A stretch of 16,311 nt of DNA from Lachnospiraceae bacterium AM93-12TA (GTDB lineage: Bacteria; Bacillota; Clostridia; Lachnospirales; Lachnospiraceae): positions 1 to 16,311 of the forward strand of contig JAQERH010000048.1 of the NCBI GenBank assembly GCA_027698105.1, written 5' to 3'. The notes beneath the pieces are model-generated. The model saw nothing but the letters and a program-made list of their open reading frames with translations, was not told the DNA's origin and did not search any database. Positions within the stretch are counted from its first letter, which is position 1; each line of letters opens with the position of its first letter. Of this stretch, positions 10,549 to 16,311 are shown in pieces. A program made the translations under genes and the position numbers.

Positions 10549-12519
10549 ATGAGTGATTCAGCGGCAGAGCAGTATAAAAAAGCGAGAAAGGCGGGGATTA
10601 AGGCCTTCCGGGAAGCGGGAGGAAAAGGCAGATATCCTTATCTGACTGCGCTGGATGAAATCCTTCTCCACACGAAAACAGCAGGAAAGGAAGAATTGGG
10701 AACCTTTGAAATTCCCTTGTCCAGAGTGACGGGAACTAAGACAGCTGCCCGTTCAGAGAGCTTTGCCTGGAATTTTATGCCTCTTCTTCAGGAAAAGACA
10801 GAGTTTTCCGGAAAATGGGAGAGGCTTTATGAGGCGCAGCTTCAGGAGGGAATTCGGGAACCGGTAAAGGTGTATGAATATATGCACCATTTTTATGTGC
10901 GGGAAGGCAATAAGCGGGTCAGCGTGATGAAATATGTGGGAGCTGTTAAGATTACAGCTGACATCATCAGGATTTTTCCTAAGCGGGATGGGAAGAAGGC
11001 GTCAGAAGCCTTTTATCAGTATGCGGCCTTTAACAGGGTCACTGGGCTGTTTGAGCTTTTGTTTTCTGAGCCGGAAGCCTATCAGAAGCTGGCTTCCTGG
11101 TTTGGAGAGGGGCTGACAGAGCGGTGGCAGGAGGAAAAAATCCAGGAGCTGAGAGCGGCCTTTGGAAGATTCTGCAGCTGCTATGAGAAAAAGGCAGGGC
11201 CGGACAGTCTGACGGAGGAGAGCGACGCCTTTTTTGTATATTTGGAGGTATTCGGTTATCAGGGGCTTCTCACAGACAGCGACAGCCAGATCAGAGAGCG
11301 GATGGAACGGGCCTGGGAAGAATTAAAGCTGGCCAAACAAAAGCAGAAGGTGGCTCTGATTGAGGAGCATGAGGAGGCAGAAGGAGATAAAAACAGCTTG
11401 TTTAGTTTCCGGCATGGAGGAGAAAAGCAGCCTCTTCGGATTGCATTTCTCAACGGAAAGGATTCCAGAACCTCCGCCTGGGCTTATGGCCACCGGCTGG
11501 GCTGGCAGGCATTAAAGGCTAAATATGGAAGCCAGGTAAAAATTTCTGTTTACAATCACTGTGATACGGCAGAGGCCACCAGAGATGCCCTGGCCAAGGC
11601 GGTGCTGCAGAAAAACGATATTATTTTTACCACAGCAGGACAGATGCGGGCACAGGCATTGGAAACGGCAGTCAACCATCCGGAAATCAAATTTTTAAAC
11701 TGCTCTGTCAATGCTTCCTACCGCTCGATCCGAAGCTACTATGCCAGAATGTATGAGGCAAAATTTATTCTGGGAATGACGGCTGCCTCCCTCTGTGAGG
11801 ACGGCCGGATCGCCTACATTGCCGATTATCCGGTATATGGAGCGGTGGCAAATATCAATGCCTTTGCCATAGGCGCCCAGATGGTCAGGCCGAATGTGAA
11901 AATTTATCTGAAATGGTCTAATCTTAAAAATACTGACTGGAAAAAGGAAATCAAAAAGGCAGGATTTACCATGGTATCAGGACCTGATTTGAAGCTTCCA
12001 TCAGAGGAAAACCGCCTGTTCGGTCTGTTTTGGTACAACCGGAAAAAGGGGGATTATGAGAATCTTGCCATGCCATTGATCGACTGGGGGCGGTATTACT
12101 GTCTTCTCACAGAATCCGTAATGGACGGCAATTTTAATTCCAGAGAGTTTACAAAAACAGGGCAGGCTGTCAATTACTTCCTTGGCATGTCGGCTCAGGT
12201 AGTAAGCGTGCTTTTTTCCTCCCGTGTCCCTTATCCGGTGAGAAAGATGGCAGCTGTGTTTGAGAAGGAGATTATCCAGGGCAGATTTTCCCCCTTTGAC
12301 GGGGAAATCAGGACAAAGAAGGGGCGTCTGAAGGAAGCGGACAGCGGATCCTTAGACATGCTTCAGATTGTGAAAATGGATTGGCTTAATGATAATGTAA
12401 TAGGGAAAATACCTGGGATAGACGCTTTTAAGGAGGATGCCAGAGAGCTGCTCTCTGCGTTAGGAGTGGAGGCCGCCAGGACAGAGGAGGAACCTGATGA
12501 AAATTCTGATTGTAGCTGA
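10549..12519 (+). CDS. Cytosolic BMP-family ligand-binding protein with ParB-like N-terminal region
   Basis: This 656-residue protein has no signal peptide or lipobox and so is probably cytoplasmic. Residues ~48-130 resemble a ParB/sulfiredoxin-like fold: EIPLSRVTGT, then IREPVKVYEY, then FYVREGNKRVSV with GNKR at 120-123 where ParB has GERR and sulfiredoxin GCHR. A charged helical region (about 250-285) links it to a BMP/Med-type domain starting near residue 295 (RIAFLNGKD). That domain includes RMYEAKFILG and ANINAFAIGAQMVRPNVKIY, signatures of nucleoside-binding BMP proteins. The last 150 residues are unassigned. The start follows GGAAGGGGG by 6 bases; an in-frame ATG at 10519 inside the upstream gene lacks this. 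Automatic pipelines would call it an ABC transporter substrate-binding protein, but no matching permeases are in the window and it is not exported. It may be an intracellular ligand sensor. Confidence 0.75.
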   Translation: MSDSAAEQYKKARKAGIKAFREAGGKGRYPYLTALDEILLHTKTAGKEELGTFEIPLSRVTGTKTAARSESFAWNFMPLLQEKTEFSGKWERLYEAQLQEGIREPVKVYEYMHHFYVREGNKRVSVMKYVGAVKITADIIRIFPKRDGKKASEAFYQYAAFNRVTGLFELLFSEPEAYQKLASWFGEGLTERWQEEKIQELRAAFGRFCSCYEKKAGPDSLTEESDAFFVYLEVFGYQGLLTDSDSQIRERMERAWEELKLAKQKQKVALIEEHEEAEGDKNSLFSFRHGGEKQPLRIAFLNGKDSRTSAWAYGHRLGWQALKAKYGSQVKISVYNHCDTAEATRDALAKAVLQKNDIIFTTAGQMRAQALETAVNHPEIKFLNCSVNASYRSIRSYYARMYEAKFILGMTAASLCEDGRIAYIADYPVYGAVANINAFAIGAQMVRPNVKIYLKWSNLKNTDWKKEIKKAGFTMVSGPDLKLPSEENRLFGLFWYNRKKGDYENLAMPLIDWGRYYCLLTESVMDGNFNSREFTKTGQAVNYFLGMSAQVVSVLFSSRVPYPVRKMAAVFEKEIIQGRFSPFDGEIRTKKGRLKEADSGSLDMLQIVKMDWLNDNVIGKIPGIDAFKEDARELLSALGVEAARTEEEPDENSDCS

Positions 12520-13165
12520 TGAGGAGTCAAAGGCTCTTTACGATTATTATGACAGCTCACGGCTGCGGGATATTGATCTGATCCTTTCCTGCGGAGATCT
12601 GAGGGCCTCCTATCTGGAGTTTCTGGTGACCATGGGCCGGGCTCCTGTCCTCTATGTCATGGGAAATCATGATGACAGGTATAAGACAAATCCCCCGGAG
12701 GGCTGCATCTGTGTGGAGGATCGGGTTTATAATTACAAGGGCCTCAGGATTGCAGGTCTGGGCGGCTGTCTGCGGTATAAGCCAGGCGGCATTTACCTGT
12801 ACACAGAGGAGGAGCAGCGACGGCGGGTTCAGAAGCTGAAACGGCAGCTTCAGCGATACCATGGAGCAGACATTTTTCTTACCCATGCTCCGGCTAAGGG
12901 GCTGGGAGACGGAGAGGATTTCCCGCACCAGGGATTCCAGTGCTTTCATGAGATTCTGGATGAATTTCAGCCGAAATATCTGATTCACGGCCATCAGCAT
13001 TTAAACTACGGATCAGGCGCACGCAGACTGACAAAAGGCGCGACCTCTGTGATTAACGGCTATGGTTCCTACACGATTGAGATTGGGCCGGAGGAGTATC
13101 CTTCAGAGTACGAAAATACAGGCTCCCTGATTTTTGATTTATATAACAGGCTGAGGCGCAGATAA
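12497..13165 (+). CDS. Calcineurin-like metallophosphoesterase
   Basis: This 222-residue member of the YfcE/MJ0936-like branch should be a soluble two-metal phosphoesterase. Visible motifs are D8-E9-E10 in place of the usual DxH, GD at 33-34, GNHD at 56-59, TH at 129-130 and GHQH at 165-168. Only the first motif is altered: E10 stands where a metal-binding His is expected, which might change metal preference. GAGGAGG lies 6 bases before the ATG, inside the end of the upstream gene (23-base overlap), so translation is likely coupled to the BMP fusion protein. The substrate is unknown; family members cleave phosphodiesters or phosphomonoesters, including cyclic nucleotides. It ends the tight cluster that starts at 8723. 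Confidence 0.88.
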   Translation: MKILIVADEESKALYDYYDSSRLRDIDLILSCGDLRASYLEFLVTMGRAPVLYVMGNHDDRYKTNPPEGCICVEDRVYNYKGLRIAGLGGCLRYKPGGIYLYTEEEQRRRVQKLKRQLQRYHGADIFLTHAPAKGLGDGEDFPHQGFQCFHEILDEFQPKYLIHGHQHLNYGSGARRLTKGATSVINGYGSYTIEIGPEEYPSEYENTGSLIFDLYNRLRRR

Positions 13166-13176
13166 ATCTTGTCCAG

Positions 13177-13226
13177 GGGCCTGTTTTGTGATAGACTTAG
13201 GAGCAAAAGGGCCTGTGCGGCAGGCC
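13177..13226 (+). promoter_or_regulatory. Alternative hairpins in the metY leader
   Basis: GGGCCTGT occurs twice (13177-13184 and 13209-13216). CAGGCC (13221-13226) can pair with the core GGCCTG of either copy, the near one giving a 6-bp stem with a TGCGG loop. The region lies in the 81-base gap between the phosphoesterase and metY, just before the metY ribosome site. It is too short for an S-box riboswitch. A weak promoter-like pair, TTGTCC (13169) and TAGACT (13192) with a 17-base spacer, overlaps it. Function is unproven. Confidence 0.3.
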
Positions 13227-13246
13227 GGACTAGGAGGAAAGACAGC

Positions 13247-14527
13247 ATGAGCAAAAAGCGTTCAATCGAAACTACCTGTATCCAGGGAGGATGGCATCCG
13301 GAAAATGGAGAGGCGAGAGTTCTCCCCATTTACCAGAGCACTACATTTAAATATTCTACCAGCGAACAGATGGGACGGCTCTTTGATTTAGAGGAGAATG
13401 GTTACTTCTATACAAGACTTGCGAACCCTACCAATGACGCCGTAGCAGAGAAGATCTGTGAGATGGAGGGAGGCGCAGCGGCCATGCTGACTTCTTCTGG
13501 CCAGGCGGCGAACTTTTACTCTGTTTTTAATATCTGTTCTGCAGGAGACCATTTTATCTGTGCAGCCACTGTTTACGGAGGCACATCCAACCTGTTTACC
13601 GTTACCATGAAAAAGATGGGAATTGAGGTGACTCTGGTAGATCCGGACTCTACAGAGGAGGAGTTAGACGCAGCTTTTCGCCCCAATACCAAGTGTGTAT
13701 TTGGAGAGTCAATTGCCAATCCGGCGTTAGTGGTATTAGACATTGAAAAATTTGCCAGAGCAGCTCACAGACACGGAGTTCCGTTAATTGTAGACAATAC
13801 GTTTGCAACTCCGATCAACTGCCGTCCTTTTGAATGGGGGGCAGATATCGTAACTCATTCCACTACCAAATATATGGATGGTCATGCTATGAGCGTAGGC
13901 GGCTGTATTGTGGACAGCGGAAATTTTGATTGGGAAGCCCACAAAGATAAATTCCCCGGTCTTACAGAACCTGACGCGTCCTATCACGGCGTTGTATACA
14001 CAGAAAAGTTTGGAAAGGGAGCTTACATTACCAAGGCTACAGCTCAGGTAATGAGAGATCTGGGGTCCATCCAGGCGCCTATGAATGCCTTTCTTTTAAA
14101 TGTAGGACTGGAGACACTGCATCTTCGCGTTCCGCGTCACTGTGAGAATGCCCTGAAAGTGGCAGAATACTTAAAGTCCAGAGAGGATGTGGCATGGGTG
14201 AACTATCCGGGTCTGGAAGGAGATCGGTATTACCAGCTGGCGCAGAAATATATGCCGAACGGAACCTGTGGCGTCATTTCCTTTGGCCTGAAGGGAGGCA
14301 GGGAGGCAGCAGGCGTATTTATGGATAAGCTGAAGCTGGCTGCGATTGTGACTCACGTAGCAGATGCCCGCACCTGTGTGCTGCATCCGGCCAGCCATAC
14401 CCACCGCCAGCTGACGGACGAGCAGCTGACAGAGGCAGGAGTGGATCCGTCCATGATTCGCTTCAGTGTAGGAATTGAAAATGCTGACGATATTATTGAG
14501 GATATCCGCCAGGCGCTGGAGGATTAA
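13247..14527 (+). CDS. metY: O-acetylhomoserine sulfhydrylase family enzyme
   Basis: This PLP enzyme of the Cys/Met metabolism family has 426 residues, the usual MetY length. It joins O-acetylhomoserine with sulfide (or methanethiol) to give homocysteine (or methionine) in the cytoplasm. Key segments are SIETTCIQGGWHPENGEARV, the early PLIYQST-like stretch (LPIYQSTTF), YTRLANPTNDAVAEKICEME, SSGQAAN, and the PLP-binding Lys at residue 208 in HSTTKYMDGH. The C-terminus has HPASHTHRQLTDEQL and RFSVGIENADDI, typical of the family. I chose the ATG preceded by AGGAGG with 9 bases of spacing; the open frame extends 26 residues upstream without family similarity. The gap to the next gene is 26 bases, so co-transcription with cls is likely though the functions are unrelated. 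Confidence 0.93.
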   Translation: MSKKRSIETTCIQGGWHPENGEARVLPIYQSTTFKYSTSEQMGRLFDLEENGYFYTRLANPTNDAVAEKICEMEGGAAAMLTSSGQAANFYSVFNICSAGDHFICAATVYGGTSNLFTVTMKKMGIEVTLVDPDSTEEELDAAFRPNTKCVFGESIANPALVVLDIEKFARAAHRHGVPLIVDNTFATPINCRPFEWGADIVTHSTTKYMDGHAMSVGGCIVDSGNFDWEAHKDKFPGLTEPDASYHGVVYTEKFGKGAYITKATAQVMRDLGSIQAPMNAFLLNVGLETLHLRVPRHCENALKVAEYLKSREDVAWVNYPGLEGDRYYQLAQKYMPNGTCGVISFGLKGGREAAGVFMDKLKLAAIVTHVADARTCVLHPASHTHRQLTDEQLTEAGVDPSMIRFSVGIENADDIIEDIRQALED

Positions 14528-14553
14528 CAATCCTTTCAATAGGAGACAGTCAA

Positions 14554-16104
14554 ATGAAAAAGAGAAAAAAACTGCTGCGGCTTGTATTTGGCAGAACGAC
14601 CTTTGTGGTGCTGTTTCTTCTGATTCAGGTGGGAATCCTGCTGATGGGTTTTGCCTGGCTGGAAGAATATATGCTCTATTTTTACGGGGCATCTGTCATT
14701 TTAAGTGCAGTAACTCTGATTTACATTATCAGTGCAGATGAGAGTACCTCCATTAAATTGTCGTGGGTTGTCCCGATTCTTGTTTTTCCTGTATTCGGAA
14801 CACTGTTTTATCTGTTTGTGAGACTCCAGATTGGCACGAAGCTGATCGGTCACAGGATTCGGATGACATCTGCTGAGACGGCGCCGTATCTGAAACAGGA
14901 TACAGAGACAGCTGTGCGCTTTAATGAGATGAGTTCCAGCCAGGGAAACCTGGTGCGATATATGAACCGGTTCGCCGGCTGTCCTGTCTATCAGAATACA
15001 GCGGCACAGTATTTCCCTCTGGGAGACGATATGTTTGTGGAGATGAAGCGCCGCCTGAAGGCAGCAAAGCACTTTATTTTCATGGAGTATTTCATTGTAG
15101 AGCGGGGAGAGATGTGGAACAGTATCCTGGAGATCCTGGAGGAAAAGGTCAAGGAGGGGGTGGAGGTCCGCGTCATGTACGACGGCATGTGCTGTCTGAT
15201 GCTTCTTCCGTATTCCTATCCCAAAACGCTCCAGGAAAAAGGAATTAAATGCAAAATGTTTTCCCCGATCCGTCCGGCTCTTTCTACTCACCAGAATAAC
15301 CGGGATCATCGTAAAATCTGTGTCATTGACGGCCATACGGCTTTTACCGGCGGCGTAAATCTGGCGGATGAGTACATTAATAAAAAGGTGCGCTTCGGCC
15401 ATTGGAAGGATACGGCTGTGATGGTGGAGGGAGATGCAGCTGTGGGCTTTACGATGATGTTCCTTCAGATGTGGGGTGTGACAGAGCAGGAGAAGGAACA
15501 TTATGAACGGTATTTAAAGCCAGCAGACTATCAGCTGCCTGCGAATACAGATGCGTCCGGCTTTGTTATTCCCTATGGGGACAGCCCTCTGGATAAGGAG
15601 AATGTGGGAGAGCAGGTGTATCTGGATATTCTGGGACACGCAAAAAAATATGTCCACATTATGACGCCGTATCTGATTCTGGATGATCAGATGATCAATG
15701 CAATCCAGTACTCGGCGAAGCGGGGCGTGGAAACGGTGATTATCATGCCCCATATTCCAGATAAGATGTCTGCCTATCTGCTGGCCCGCTCCTATTATGA
15801 GGAGCTTCTGACAGCCGGGGTGCGAATTTTTGAATATACGCCTGGTTTCGTCCATGGAAAGGTATTTACCTGCGATGATGAAAAAGCAGTGGTAGGTACG
15901 ATCAATCTGGATTTCAGAAGTCTTTACCTGCATTTTGAGTGTGCCGCTTATTTTTACAAGCATCCAGTGGTGGCTCAGGTGGAGGACGACTATCAGAAGA
16001 CCCTGGAAAAATGCCAGGAGATCACCATAGCAGACTGCAGAAACTTCCCATTCTTCAAGCGGTTTATGGGAAAAGCCCTGCGGCTGTTCGCCCCTCTGAT
16101 GTAG
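14554..16104 (+). CDS. cls: Cardiolipin synthase (phospholipase D family)
   Basis: This 516-residue membrane enzyme makes cardiolipin from two phosphatidylglycerol molecules. The N-terminus holds two membrane segments (about 12-35 and 40-60), then a third hydrophobic stretch (SWVVPILVFPVFGTLFYLF), as in bacterial Cls. Two HKD catalytic motifs are intact: H252, K254 and D259 in HRKICVID, followed by GGVN, and H434, K436 and D441 in HGKVFTCD, followed by GTINLDFRS. The length is typical. AGGAGA lies 7 bases before the ATG. The gene follows metY by 26 bases and is the last gene before a long terminator. Confidence 0.95.
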   Translation: MKKRKKLLRLVFGRTTFVVLFLLIQVGILLMGFAWLEEYMLYFYGASVILSAVTLIYIISADESTSIKLSWVVPILVFPVFGTLFYLFVRLQIGTKLIGHRIRMTSAETAPYLKQDTETAVRFNEMSSSQGNLVRYMNRFAGCPVYQNTAAQYFPLGDDMFVEMKRRLKAAKHFIFMEYFIVERGEMWNSILEILEEKVKEGVEVRVMYDGMCCLMLLPYSYPKTLQEKGIKCKMFSPIRPALSTHQNNRDHRKICVIDGHTAFTGGVNLADEYINKKVRFGHWKDTAVMVEGDAAVGFTMMFLQMWGVTEQEKEHYERYLKPADYQLPANTDASGFVIPYGDSPLDKENVGEQVYLDILGHAKKYVHIMTPYLILDDQMINAIQYSAKRGVETVIIMPHIPDKMSAYLLARSYYEELLTAGVRIFEYTPGFVHGKVFTCDDEKAVVGTINLDFRSLYLHFECAAYFYKHPVVAQVEDDYQKTLEKCQEITIADCRNFPFFKRFMGKALRLFAPLM

Positions 16105-16190
16105 GTTCAAACACTTCGCTCGGTGGCGGAAATTAGCACAAACCTCCCTGAAAAAGCCTTGCTATTATCGCCCAGCCTGCAGTTTTTTAA

Positions 16191-16263
16191 TGACAGAGGA
16201 CTGGCAGAAGTTTTCACGCTCCATTTAAAGTCGCTGAAAAACTTCTGCCAGTCCTTTTTGTCA
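16191..16263 (+). terminator. Long Rho-independent terminator after cls
   Basis: A 17-bp perfect stem (16198-16214 with 16238-16254) around a 23-base loop is followed by TTTTT (16255-16259). TGACA (16191-16195) and TGTCA (16259-16263) can extend it as an outer stem reaching exactly to the start of the intron-like sequence. It lies about 90 bases after the cls stop. Between cls and this hairpin I see no gene or motif. Confidence 0.85.
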
Positions 16264-16311
16264 GTGCGCCCGGCGGCGCACGTCTCTAACTGGTGAAAGT
16301 CCGGAATCCGC
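16264..16311 (+). mobile_element. 5' end of a group II intron (cut by window edge)
   Basis: The sequence begins GTGCGCCC, the usual 5' end of bacterial group II introns, and contains GGTGAAAGTCC at 16292-16302, a common domain I segment, followed by GGAATCCGC. GTGCGCC (16264-16270) and GGCGCAC (16275-16281) are also perfect complements. The junction falls immediately after the terminator hairpin of cls, and insertion behind terminators is characteristic of some bacterial group II introns, especially class C. Only 48 bases are present, so the class and any reverse transcriptase ORF cannot be judged. The call rests on recalled motif similarity. Confidence 0.6.

Noticed and set aside
13169..13246. 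26-residue N-terminal extension of metY
   Set aside because: It is basic, unlike the family, overlaps leader repeats, and a strong AGGAGG precedes the internal ATG that gives the normal length.
13166..13246. S-box (SAM) riboswitch before metY
   Set aside because: The gap is only 81 bases, and no S-box core or terminator with U-tract is present.
14701..15501. 266-codon open frame antisense to cls
   Set aside because: It is His- and Leu-rich shadow translation of a clear cardiolipin synthase with both catalytic motifs.
15939..16136. 65-codon open frame across the end of cls
   Set aside because: Most of it is an out-of-frame shadow of cls, with no ribosome site and no family features in the short tail.

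Overview
The window looks like a piece of chromosome from a gut-type Clostridia, most likely Lachnospiraceae. The evidence is the mid-range GC content, strong AGGAGG ribosome binding sites, sigma-A style promoters, a LacZ-type GH2 enzyme beside a CUT1 sugar ABC transporter, and a CdaR/PucR-type regulator with a YesL-like protein. I cannot name the genus. Nothing suggests a plasmid or prophage. The only likely mobile DNA is the start of a group II intron at the right edge.

Left part (1-8609): a beta-galactoside uptake and hydrolysis locus. On the minus strand lie a lipoprotein sugar-binding protein and two permeases, read away from a shared control region (3084-3334). On the plus strand, beta-galactosidase (lacZ) is followed 39 bases later by a LacI-family regulator, and then by a multi-sugar ABC ATPase with its own probable promoter. 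The permease operon has no ATPase, so this ATPase plausibly powers the importer. The control region holds two back-to-back promoters (TTGACT-17-TATTAT and TTGACT-17-TATAAT), repeated AGTAAA-core sites that look like operators, and a structured leader in front of the binding-protein gene.

Middle part (8610-13165): after a clear terminator for the ATPase comes a tightly packed four-gene run. It holds a CdaR/PucR-type regulator (probable TTG start), a YesL/DUF624 membrane protein, a protein without signal peptide that joins a ParB-like N-terminal region to a BMP-family ligand-binding domain, and a small metallophosphoesterase with a DxE in place of the usual DxH. Overlaps of 32 and 23 bases and a one-base gap suggest translational coupling. 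The joint function of this run is not known to me, and it is the best candidate here for an undescribed system.

Right part (13166-16311): metY (O-acetylhomoserine sulfhydrylase family) and a cardiolipin synthase follow, closed by a long terminator. Directly after the terminator the sequence changes to what looks like the 5' end of a group II intron, cut off by the window edge.

Several start sites were revised from the longest open frame: lacZ (3335, since the upstream TTG is the -35 box), the CdaR-like regulator (8723), the BMP fusion (10549) and metY (13247).
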